A stretch of DNA of 64,000 bases. Origin: Azadirachta indica. Taxonomy: Eukaryota > Streptophyta > Magnoliopsida > Sapindales > Meliaceae. This document shows, one piece after another, positions 10,664 through 22,495 of this stretch. Position 1 is the first letter of the stretch; the number at the start of each line of letters is the position of its first letter. The stretch covers positions 10,885,744-10,949,743 of the forward strand of contig CM040443.1 in NCBI GenBank assembly GCA_022749755.1, given 5' to 3'. The notes beneath the pieces were generated by a model. It did no database searches. It was given only the letters and a program-made list of their open reading frames with translations, and was not told the origin of the DNA. Both the position numbers and the translations under genes were made by a program.

Positions 10664-12112
10664 AATTCACCTCTACCTCAGAAAACTAAAATGCAAATCT
10701 ATGTTGTCTGAAAAGATAAAGGAACGAAAACAATCAGCAATTGAAAATGGAGAGTCGTTTAAATTTCCTAGGCAACCAACAAACCGCAGTCTGTACTTTG
10801 TAGCCATAACTAAAATCGCATGCCACTAAATCTAGACTAGTTCAAATTTGTTGCTTTGTTAAGAAGAGATGAATTTCAAATTTTTTAATAGAAAGACACT
10901 TCAACTTCACCGACTAATAGCCTTAGGTTTGATTAATTGGTGTTTTAGTTTTCCAGTCTCCAATTTTCTTGGCAATCAAACAGAGAATTACAATATAAAA
11001 CAAAACAAAAATAGAGAATGTAAAAATTATTATTTCATTCACCATTTTCAGAATCGAAATTGATCTGGGCAAGATAGAAGGAGGGAAAAAAACGAAATAA
11101 AAACACAAAATTTGACTTAAACATTTAATCAAACGTCAGAAAAACCCAAATTTAAAAAAAAAATAATGATAATTCTAACATTTTATAAGAAACAAACAAT
11201 TTCAAACAGTTAAAACGAAAACATAAAATCTGATTTAGACATCTCCTCGAGAAGCAAATATTCGGGGATTCCAAAAAAAAATTTAAAGAAATTAAAAAGA
11301 ATCTTACACCAGAAAAAATAATTTTTCTGGAAAATGACCTTCTAGGTTGAGATCTTAACCAAGAGACAAAAATCACCATCATCCATCAACACTCCCGAAA
11401 ACAGAATAACGCACGAATCACCGAACTTATGGGAAACAATAAAAACAAATAAACAACAGCCAACGAGAATTGGCAACCTAAGAAGCGAACATCGGCGAAA
11501 ATTAAAAAATCAGAAATAAACTAAAGCGGGTGAATATACATTCATCTATTTATGAGCAGAGAAGCTGAGGTTTGGAGGGAAGATGTACCGGGAAAATCGA
11601 GAGGAGCCAAGGAGGCTTCATAAAAGAGCATTTACAAAGAGTTTGAGCGAATTAGGTTATTATATCCAGCGAATTACAGTTAGGTCTTTGGTTTCAAATT
11701 AGCAGCTCTAAAGAGAATTTTTGGCGAGAGGGAAAGAGATGGGCTGTAGCTTCGCTATTATTGGAAGATGGTGTAAACGGAAAGGAATAATGGAAATACT
11801 TATTTTTTAACAAACAAAAAATTTTTAAAAAAATTTATTTAATTGGGGAAATAAAGCGACTGTGAGTGGAAGTGTTAATTATTTTAAGGATTAATTAATT
11901 AGTAACTTATTGTTTATTTGGGAATAGTTTATGTTTTTGAATTTGAAGGGTTTGGAATTTTCGCCGCTAATGTCTCCCCGGTTCACCGGCCGACATTTGC
12001 CGACCTCCTCGTTTGTCGGTACACAGATCTGTCTAAATCTCGTAAAATGACTGAATTGTCCTCACAGTTGGAAATTAAAATTTTCTTTAAATGTTTTGTA
12101 TGTAACCTTTAG
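10664..12112. other. 5' leader region of the PUB45-like gene and flanking AT-rich DNA
   Basis: Most of this probably belongs to the minus-strand PUB45-like transcript (5' UTR, a UTR intron and a promoter near 11.6-11.8 kb), because the sequence around 11.55-11.75 kb is less AT-rich and leader-like. The short open frames on either strand have no recognisable family signature. The transcription start was not located. Confidence 0.3.
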
Positions 12113-15100
12113 CTTAAGAAAACCTAGAGCAATGAAACAAAATGACAAGTCCTTGTACTTTAGAACAACAACATTGATTGCAATATCATTAAGCTAAATA
12201 TCTAAATATAAAATTTAAATTGTCATATAACAATTGAGTCATGACAATAAATATAAAAATTTTAATTAATTCTAACTGCTCTAATTATAATTTATAAAAT
12301 CGAACACCTTTATAAATTCATAATAAATAATTTTTGCATTTATAATATCATGAATGGAAAATTTATCTCGATAATAAAATAAAAAATTAAACCTATCTTT
12401 AGCTTAAAAAAAAATTTTATCACCAGTTAAAAAGTAATTGCTCAACTATAACGATATTAATAACTATAAAATATTGTCATTGAAAATTATTTTTTTAATA
12501 CAATAATATTAACTGCAAGATTAACTTATTTATTATTATAAATAAAATTAAGTTATTTGTTTTAATTTTATTTCATTGATTTTTATGTTTATTTTCAAGA
12601 GTTATTTTAATTAATTAGAGACAAGAACTGCTAAATATTTTATTTTATAATAACAACATTTATAACTAAATTCAACGAATGTAAAATAGCGTATTACAAC
12701 AAGGGCATTTTAGTCACTGTGGGAACTGGGCCGACTTCATTGGCAGCGGATGTCCCCATGCAGGAGTACGGAGGTAGGAATTCCCCAATACAGTTTGATT
12801 ATAATAATGTGGCTTCACTACCCTTCCACGTGGTCATGTTTTTCACCACCGATTTTAACAGACCCGCTATTCCCCAATTATTACCCACCATTCAGATCCG
12901 TTATTCACGGCATTTTCTGTAGTTTTCCCCACCAATCAACGGTTTAAAACCAAATCCATATCCCACGCGCAGTAACAACTAAAACGCCGTAGCCGAATTA
13001 CACGGCCCGTGAAGTGAACTCTCAGGGATACGGCGCGAGTATATTCTTCTTAATTTTGATCCCATTATTTTAACAGTAGCAGTACAGACGCATCAACGTC
13101 AAAACGAAGGTACACGTGTCAATAAATTGGCGGATTATTGTGTTTGTTTATTTAAAGGAGGAGATTTGGGTGCGTGCCAAAGATAGTGTGGTTTCTAAAT
13201 GTTGGATAGTACGTTTGGATTCATTGGCCTTTTCGGAGGGAATTTGCTTTTGACATCGGAGTCGTCCAAAACTCTTATGATTCAGCCAGCAGTTGGCTAA
13301 CCGACTTGATTAAAATTTTAGGCTCATCGCTTTGTTTTGACGAATTTGATGAGCAGAGCTCGTCTTGAAATTCCAAAAAGAGGACTTTGCTGTGCAGCAG
13401 CTTTGACATTGAAACTATGCGCGTGTTGTCGATTTCAATGGCGTTCTGTTTGGGGTAAGCTTGTATATGCATGTTTGCGAGGCCAAACCAAAGGAATGGA
13501 GTTGGACTGTTTGGAGAGGTCAATATAGGAGGTAAAGTTAAACACTTCACTCTTTCCCTTTAATTTGGTATGGGATAATTATGAGGTGGGGTTTGTAATA
13601 ACTCGATTATAAATGAACGAGAAAAGCAGATTTATTATGTCATTCATGTACTCGTTTAATAAAATTTTGATTAAATAATTTTTGAAACACTCTTAATATC
13701 TTTTCCCTTTTTTTTGGTCGAAATAAATTACTCTAATAAATTGATGTTACATGTATATGTATTTTGGTAAATAAGAAGTTGAAAAAGTAATGCCAATTTG
13801 CTATAACAACGATGTCCATTTTGATAAACAAAAAATAAAAATAGTGATGCCCATTATCTTGATATGGTCAGAGTTCAAAATTAGTAATGCCCATTTCTTG
13901 AACCTCGAAATAGCATGAATTTTAAAATATTAACGCCCAGAATTTTAATGCTTATCACATTAATTAATCACCATTAAGAAGTTGATAATTGTGTATAAAT
14001 AGCATAGGAACTTCGAAAATCGTTTAGGATAAGTTAAGCAATAGGTCCCCATTAACACGAATAGGTAAAATGGTACATGTCACGCGGGTCAAAATGTGTC
14101 GTCATAATTAGCAGTCCATCTTGTGTACAGAGTCCGGTATCTCATTAAACAATAGCTGAGGTGCTCCCTTTTAAATATAAATATATATATATATATATAT
14201 AAGGAAAAAAAATCTTTCCCTCCATTACAAGATACGTATGATGTCAAACATATATGGAGTGGATGAACACTTCGCTTTCACTCCACTATCAATCAAACTT
14301 TTTAATAATATTTGGTAACACTATGGACTCGGCCTCCTAGAGCCTAAAGCATATTGTAAAAATATTCAATGAATTTGAGATGGATTAAGAAATATATTAA
14401 GCGAGTGATGTTTCTTAGATCTTGCATATACCAAGTAATTAATTCATTAAATAATATAAGAAAATGGGTGAAGTTATGATACAAAAAAAGAGACTGCACA
14501 TTTAACGAACATAGGAGAAATTGATATCTATATGTTTCTTATCCATAATTTAACAATTATAGAGGACTCAAATTTTCATTTAATGAGAATTATAATTTGT
14601 AGAAATATCAAAATCATTAATTACACTAAAATTAAATGAGAGTAATTTTTAAATTTGTTCTTTAAATTCTCATTTTTTTAATATGAAATTTTAATGATAT
14701 TTATTGAGTTTGCTTATATGTCAGCACTTAATTGATATGATCATATTCACTAATAGCCTCAAATAAAGCCTATTTGAAATATAAATATCATTAATGTGAA
14801 ATTGACTTATCATTATAATATTAGAGTTCATATTATTTATTATGAAAATTTTGAAATATAAATGGAAAAATTTAGTATTATTCTAAAAGTAATCAAATTA
14901 CATTCTTATAATCCATTTATAATTTAAATTTATATGATATTTTTAATTTATACTAAATTCTATATATCTAAAAGGTATACTTGTCTTGCAAGACATTGGG
15001 ATAGAAATTTATTCATAAAAGAATAAATAGCTTAATAATAATCCAACAGCCTCTTGCACAGACTTTTAACTACCGCTTGGATATATACAACAATAAAAGA

Positions 15101-16260
15101 GGGTATACAAAAAGCTTCATTTGATTCATTAATTAAATAAAGCTATTTTACGTTAAAGCATGCTTTTAGGTACCTACACACACGTAAGATTTGTTTTGTG
15201 CATGAATTAATTTGGAAAGAGCTTACAATAAATATCAAATAAAAACAAATTAAAGCAGGTGGGTTTAATTTATATTCATGTTTTGCTTTGCTGATTGGTG
15301 ACCAAAAATCAAAATTCAAAAGCTAAAGCAAGAATTTCCAATGGGATTAATAATGATAATGTTGTTGCCTAGAGAAAAAGAGATGAGAGCAATAAAGCAC
15401 CTTCTTCTTCCCACCCACTATCGTCAATGCTATTAACTTTTTTCTCCAATTGCCCATTTTATTTATTTTATTATTTACGTGTACTTTGAATTGAAGCTCC
15501 ACTTTCTACGTCTAATATATGTTCAACTTTTAACTAATAATTATACCATATAATGTAATATGGTATAATTTTTTTGCAATATTATATATTGTAGAGGACT
15601 GTTTAATTTCAGTAGGAATGGATGCCCATATTGGTGAACAATGTTTGCACGTACACTGTGCGCTATTGATACGATATCTTAATTTTGATTATATAAATAT
15701 TAATTGTAGAATGTAGAGTCACATCACATATATATTATACATCGTGAAGTAATAAAAAAAAAATGTTTATTATAGACTAATCGGCAATCACCTAGTCACG
15801 CAACACTTTAATTAATTAACAATTTAATATCATAGATAACAAATTATACAGTTAAATTTGATAATGACACTATAAAGTTAATTCAGGCGGACTTAAATTT
15901 ACAGCTAAATAAAATTTCCAATAATAATATAAAGCTCCAATAAATAGTATAAATATTATGGATTTTTTAAAGAAAAATTAATAGAGGTTTTTTTTTTAAA
16001 TTATTGAGAATGAGATATTTATCAAAATTATTATGTGGAATTTCTTTACTTAATTGGACATGCTACATTTTTTAATTCAGAAGAGATCTGTTCCCAAATA
16101 GAAAGGGAATTTAAAATTAAGAATGATCAACACATTAGTAGGTTGAAACAAATGACAAGAGGTGGGTGGTTGGATTGGACCAAAGAATATTAATTTTAGA
16201 CACATCAATCTGTCACAAATTTCATAAACAAATAAATTATAATAACAAATTAAGTTATGG
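12113..16260. other. Gene-poor AT-rich intergenic region
   Basis: I found no protein-coding gene. A more GC-balanced island at about 12.7-13.5 kb has promoter-like features (CCACGTGG near 12827, TACACGTGTC near 13111) but no coding frame that matches a family. An AT dinucleotide run occupies about 14180-14201. The rest is AT-rich with scattered A/T runs and is probably old transposon debris and spacer. Confidence 0.4.
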
Positions 16261-16378
16261 TACTTAGTTAAATTTCTGACTCCAAATTAAAATTTACCGC
16301 TAAATATCAAATACTAATGTACTTAGTTAAATTTCTGACTCAAAATTAAAATTTACCGCTAGATATCAAATACTAATA
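16261..16378. repeat. 59-bp tandem duplication, two copies
   Basis: The unit TACTTAGTTAAATTTCTGAC... starts at 16261 and again at 16320, with about two substitutions between the copies. It lies in gene-free AT-rich DNA and is a local duplication with no evident function. Confidence 0.9.
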
Positions 16379-18628
16379 TAAAACTCTAATAATTAGTTTT
16401 GGTGAGTGCATATTTTTGTATTTAAAATTAGATTTAATGGGGAAATGCGTTACCCAAATCAATAACTTGATAGGTATTTTTCTTTTCCTTTTTTTTTTTT
16501 TTTTTTTGTTTAAAAAAACAATAGAAGGTAATTTGAAAGAAAAAACGAGGACAGGTGAGTAATTTAAGAGGAAATGGTGGGTGGTTGGATAGGAACAAGA
16601 GAATCCAACAGCTTAAAAAGAGCCATAAATATGATCAAGAGCCGAAATCATGGTCTTTGCTATAGGGAACACAACAAGCAAACGTGTCACGTCTTTAAGT
16701 CAACAGCATCTAATAACTCAAAAATTAAAACTTTTGTTTATATTTGCTAACCATGCTATGCTAGCTAGCTCAAACTTTTGACCTCTTATATAGGCAACCA
16801 AATTATTATGTTCCAAAATATTAGGATTTATGTATACATATGTGCATGTGACAGTTAGACACATGGCTCTTTTTAATTCTAACACCACATCTTCGATGTC
16901 TATAAATCATTCCAACTTATGTTGACTCTTGATTATGTTTAGATATTTACAGATATTTAATTCCATCACCACATGAAGACGTAATTTAATTAAGAAGTTA
17001 TCAATGCTTGGGTTACTATAATTATTATGTCCTAAATGGGTGTCTCTCAATTAATCACGGAGATTCCTTAAGTTTTGTAATATTTCCAATAAATTAATAT
17101 TTTATCTTATATTTATTCACATATTATTTATTTTGAAGTTAATGTATTGATGTAAATATATGTACCGTCTTCTCTTAAATTTAAGATATTATTATTGCTT
17201 TTTTGTTTATGTATTACAATAAAAGTGATACAAATTGACCACTTACTTTTTAACTGTGATATTAATTTTATCTTAAAAAAAAAAAAGAAAAACTATAATG
17301 TATGTACACTAAACCACATTAATAAAATGGTATTATATTACCGTTACATATTTTACATTTTTATTACAGTAAATATGAAATTTTACAGTAAATAAGAATT
17401 AATATTATTGTTATTATTATAATTATTAGTTTATTGTCAAAATTTTGTTACTGTTGATGATGATGACAATGATATTGTACATAAGGGAATGAATTAAAAT
17501 GATTAATTAGGAGAAATCATAATTACTTAACTTTATTGACTAAACTCGAAAATGTGGTTGTATTTTTTTTGACATGCCGACATGTTCAACTACAACCATC
17601 AAAGTTTTTTAACTGTGGTTTGTCATGCAGCGGATTTAAATAAAAAGCTAGGAAAAGGACAGTCAAACCACGTGAATGTCAAACGAATTTTGCTTTCAGT
17701 CCATTTATTACAAAAACCATTATCCCCGACGCCTACTACAATTATTACATGTACGTTTAGGCAGGCAGATAAACAAATCATCAGGGCCGTGCATTTCTAG
17801 CTCATCATCACCACTCATCATCCCTGCCTGTCTGATGATCTTACATTTACCACGTTTCCTATTATCTCCGAGCTGATTAGCCGTTAAATTTAACGTAAAC
17901 GCAAACAATGATTACATTCCCGGTAACCTAATTTAAAACATTTTTAAAATAAACATTAATTGTTATAGTAAAATTACTTATTTACTAAAATGTACAATTT
18001 CTTTTAAAAATTATGGTAACAACAACATACCTTTATTTTATTTTAAATGAATAAAGAGGATAATTTAATTATTTTGATCTCAAAAAATTTTAATTTTTGT
18101 TAAGGTGTGTTGAATACTGTTAAAAAAAAAAAAAGTTAAATTTGAAATCAACGTAGTTAAACGAAGGTAAGCAAGTGAGGGAGGGGATGGTAGGGTCTAA
18201 GATATTAGTTGTTTACAGCCTGAACGTAGTGCTAGTAGTAGTAGGCGATAATAATGGATAATGTGAGGTCATTTGTTGCATGTGATCATCGGATTGTTGG
18301 TTGAGTCCACGTTCTCTGCATGAAAACTACTTGAGCAATAAAACTGATGGGATACATTGCATTTACGCTCACCCTATGATCTTTCTGACTGCTTCTGCAA
18401 TAGTCTAAAGCTGATGTTTTCTTGAAGCCCATTGTGTTTCGGGACCATTTGGGCTGCTAACACAACGTTTCCTTAAAGATTGGCTCTCTCTCTTTTTCAG
18501 CATATTTCTATTTCAATCCAGAGAAAAGACAAAATGGGTACGGAATCTGATTGCGACAAGAGGGGGGAAGGTCAACTAATACGTTTTTATTGTATAATTA
18601 TAAAAAAGTAGTAAATTTGAAAGCACGA
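16379..18628. other. AT-rich intergenic region
   Basis: It contains a long T run near 16490-16508 and many short AT-rich stretches. Small open frames here, for example at 17.6-17.9 kb on both strands, overlap one another and have no family character. I see no gene. Confidence 0.4.
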
Positions 18629-18711
18629 GCTGGTTTGCCCGAGAGGTTAAGGGGGAAGACTTAAGATCTTCTGCACATAAGTGCGCATGGGTTCGAACCC
18701 CATAGCCAGCA
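18629..18711 (+). tRNA. tRNA-Leu (anticodon TAA)
   Basis: The acceptor stem GCTGGTT pairs with AGCCAGC at the 3' end, with one wobble pair. The D-arm contains GAGAGGTTAAG. The anticodon arm is GAAGA-CTTAAGA-TCTTC with anticodon TAA. A long variable arm (TGCACATAAGTGCG) marks a class II tRNA, and the T-arm ATGGGTTCGAACCCCAT has a canonical B-box. There is no intron and no encoded CCA; the discriminator base is A. Confidence 0.95.
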
Positions 18712-19443
18712 CATGAGCTAATTTCTTTTATTATTTCCTATATCAATAACCGTCTCACTCTTTTTTCATGGTATATGGCCCAGGATCACTCAAAACGCTT
18801 TACGCCCCTTTTTTTCTAAATTCACCCCCCGGTTCATCCCCTAGAAGTGGAGTGCATATAGTAATAGTGTTTTACAAACATTCAAAATTCTTTCCGGCCC
18901 GGACCAGCCTTGTCCATGTTCAAACGAACTTTGCCCGTGGCACAAGAAACTCTCTCTGCCTCTACACTGATCATTATTTATCAAAGCATTCCCTCCATTT
19001 TGTTTCCATCACAGCGTTTCAGTCGATTTCTTGACGCACTCTCAGTTAACATCGCTGTTCAATCGGACATTGAGGTACTGTTCTAATCTCTAATTTGCTT
19101 CATTAATCTGGAATTTCATCACTTTGACCGGTCTCGACGAGTATACTAGGGTTATCCCAAAACCGATGTTAGGTTGGAATTTCTTTTCGATTCAACTTTA
19201 ATTGTTAATGATCCTTTTTTGGCTTTTAAGTTTAGAAGTACGGAAAATGAAATCTGCTTTTAGGTCTTAGGGCTTTTACTTCCGCCGATCTAAGTTAATT
19301 TCTAGCTGCAAACAAAAATAAAGAAGTTAATATTCCAAATATTAATAAACATTGTTTAATGTTTCAAATTAGTATGTTACGTGCGGATTTGTGTTTACTT
19401 TGTGCTGATTATGGGAGTCTTTTTTGTCAATTTGAATCAAGGC
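18712..19443 (+). promoter_or_regulatory. Promoter and 5' leader of PBE1
   Basis: This gap between tRNA-Leu and the PBE1 start codon contains no credible coding frame. A leader exon probably ends near 19072 (CATTGAG followed by GTACTG), and a 5' UTR intron may end near 19440 (GAATCAAG just before GCATG). Both sites are inferred from splice-like sequence only. Confidence 0.35.
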
Positions 19444-22400
19444 ATGAAGCTTGACACTAGCGGTCTCGAATCAACAGCTCCACTTTTTGGGGCAAGCAGC
19501 GAGCTTGGTGATGGGTTTTCAAATGCTCCATTGTTTGATCTTCCTGTTACTGCTGATGTGAGTATGTTCTTGTTTTATAAAGTTGATAATCTGTCTGCAC
19601 AACACGGAAAACAACTTTGATGATTTATTTGTTTATTTTTGTTTCAGTTTGATGAATTTCAAAAGGAAGCTAAAGCTACACTGAAGCATGCAAAGGGTAC
19701 AACAACCCTTGCTTTTATCTTTAAGGAGGGTGTCATGGTAGCTGCTGATTCCCGAGCTAGCATGGGAGGCTATATCTGTATGTTTCTTTTTCCTTGTGCT
19801 TATGTTTTGTTTATATAGTGGAAGTTATGTGTATACTTAGATTAATTTGAGCAATGATGTTGTTATGGGCATTACTTCTTAGAGGTGGGAAAGTTCTATC
19901 TCGTTGCTTTGGAGAAGAATTATTTTCGTATATTTTTAGATGTCTTGATTGATTACTATATTCTGTCTATTTGAGAGCTATTGGAAAGTTTGTACTTGTC
20001 GTCCAATTTATGTGTGCGCACAAACAGTAGCATATAGCCTGAGCTTTGTCTCAATCAGAAATTAATTTGCATCAACGAGTTCATATAATGGGTCATTGTA
20101 GATTGATTGTTCTACCCATTGTTATTTGTGGATGAGCATAAACATGTTGAAGATTGTCTGCATTAGCTTAAGTTGATCAAGAAGCCACTGTTATTCCATG
20201 CATCTGTTTACGCTCCATTTATGTATTTTCATGTTAACAAGCAAAGTGCATCACTATATCTTCATGTCCTCAGCATCACAGTCTGTGAAGAAGATTATTG
20301 AGATCAATCCTTACATGCTTGGCACAATGGCTGGAGGTGCAGCTGACTGCCAGTTTTGGCACAGAAATCTGGGCATCAAGGTATTCCCTAAAATGGAAGG
20401 TTATGCTTTTATGGTCATAGCATGGTGATTATTTTTAGTTATGATTCATTTCTCTGACCAGTGCAGTTTCATGTCTTAGTAAATAGAAACATTTATGATA
20501 TCGCTTGCAGAATTTCTGAACTGAGAAGTGTGGTTTCTCGTCTTAGTAAATGGAAACATTTATGATATCCCTATTAGAGTTTTTGAATGGGTTACTAAAG
20601 AATTCTAGCCCTCCACTATTTCCTATTTTGGAGAATTGGGACACTGTTTGCACCAATGCTTGTTGTAGATATATTTTGCATAGGATTATGCTGTAAATAT
20701 TTGCTAGTAGATCTTTTAAAAATCTGGCAGTGGATCTCTAGTCCATATATATATATATATATGTTTACTTTTTCATATTATTAATAATGTTATGTTTCTT
20801 ATCCAAAAAATATATATATTCTGAATGGATCTTTTTATGCAGTCCAGGTAATCTAATTAAAATGTACCATTTCATTACACACTTATATTATGCTATGCCT
20901 ATTCATCAGAAAATAAGGGGCTAATTACTTATTGCGTAGCTGCTGGCACTGTTATTTGAGGACTTATGATATTAAGTTACCGTTTCAAATAGCTGAGCTC
21001 AGTTCCACTCTGTAATATTTGAGAACCAGCTAATGAGGTTTACTTGCTGTTCCAGTAGCATGAAAATGCATATACTGCTTTTGTTTTTGTTGTGTTGCAA
21101 CTAGGATATCTGTAAGATTGCTTTTTCCTTTGTCACACATGAAGTGCTAATTTGATACTTATTTATGTAATTTAGTGCCGACTTCATGAACTGGCAAACA
21201 AGCGTAGAATTTCAGTTACAGGGGCATCAAAGCTGCTTGCCAACATTCTCTACTCTTATCGTGGAATGGGATTGTCTGTTGGGACAATGATTGCAGGATG
21301 GGATGAAACTGTAAGCGAATTTAAATTTCCATTTCTTGTCTTGCATGTTCCGTTAACTTTCTTTTAAGATCTTTTCTGTTGGTTGCAGGGTCCTGGGCTA
21401 TATTATGTGGACAGTGAAGGAGGAAGGCTCAAAGGAACACGGTTCTCTGTGGGTTCTGGTTCACCATATGCCTATGGTGTACTGGATAGTGGGTGTGTTC
21501 TGGAATTAATTCATGGAAAAAGTGACTTTGTCTTAAATTGTTTTGTTGGATGGAGAACAACATAATGTCTTTGGTGGATCATCAGATGTATAAAATACAA
21601 AGATAATAATAAATAATAGACATGAAAACTAAAAAGTTAATGTTCACCATAATGCTTGTATTAGCTGAGGGGCTCTATTTACTTCTGTATAGCACCCAGC
21701 CTTCTTCTCCTTGGGCACAGCAAAAAATAGAACTATTATTTTGGTGATTGGTTTCCTTGTGGACTCGGCATATTCTCCCTGTTGCTCACCAAGTTCTGAT
21801 TGGTTCGTGGAAGGCTAGGTTGTGGGCCTGTTATATCCCACCTCAAGTCTTGTTGAGGGAAGATATTCAATAACTGTTTTAACAATTCTACTGATCTTAA
21901 GAGTTCTGGGTGGTGGAAGTTATTAATTTTGGGATGTCCTTCTACTGAGAATAAAATCATACTGACTACTGTTGCTATTATTTCATTCAAATTTGTGAAG
22001 TAATAATATATGCTAATACGGCTTTTGTGATAGATGCTACCTAATTAATGAGAATGTGAAGATTTTCTTATTTCATGCATTTAATTGCAAAGAAAAGAAA
22101 TTTTCCCATCATTATTGTTTTGGGCATCATGTAGATTCTTGGTATAATTATCTTGTTATTCCTGTACCAGGTACCGATTCGATATGTCAGTCGATGAAGC
22201 TGCAGAGTTGGCTAGAAGAGCTATTTACCATGCAACATTCAGAGATGCAGCTAGTGGTGGAGTTGCTAGCGGTAATTTCTCTCTCTCTCTCTCTCTCTTT
22301 CTTCCCTTCTGTGCACCACCTGTGTTCACGAGTTTATTTTAAATTGTAATTGGTTGTTTTAATCCAGTTTATTATGTGGGACCAAATGGATGGAAGAAGC

Positions 22401-22495
22401 TGTCTGGTGATGATGTTGGAGAACTTCACTACAAGTACTATCCAGTGATGCCAAGTACAGTGGAACAGGAAATGGTTGAAGTAGCTGGGCAATAA
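19444..22495 (+). CDS. PBE1: 20S proteasome subunit beta type-5 (PBE1)
   Basis: Seven coding exons: 19444-19557, 19648-19777, 20274-20380, 21176-21310, 21389-21492, 22171-22271 and 22368-22495. All phases match and give 272 residues, the usual length for plant beta-5. This subunit carries the chymotrypsin-like activity of the 20S core in nucleus and cytosol. Residues 1-55 are a propeptide ([10 protein letters not shown]... to HAKG). Autocleavage after Gly55 would expose the catalytic Thr56 in GTTTLAF. The mature part shows [17 protein letters not shown], the active-site lysine region [15 protein letters not shown], the GTMIAGWD motif and [14 protein letters not shown]. The start at 19444 fits the conserved MKLDTSGLE beginning, rather than an upstream non-ATG extension of the same frame. 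The intron after exon 3 is the longest, about 0.8 kb. Confidence 0.97.
22278..22298. repeat. CT dinucleotide microsatellite in PBE1 intron 6
   Basis: A run of about ten TC units lies just after the exon 6 donor at 22272. It may be polymorphic between varieties. Confidence 0.85.

Noticed and set aside
12719..13550. Overlapping short frames in the GC-richer island
   Set aside because: They overlap on both strands, lack splice-consistent continuation and have no family character; the island looks like old promoter or transposon sequence.
18768..19034. 88-codon frame after tRNA-Leu
   Set aside because: It occupies the PBE1 promoter/leader region and shows no domain-like pattern.
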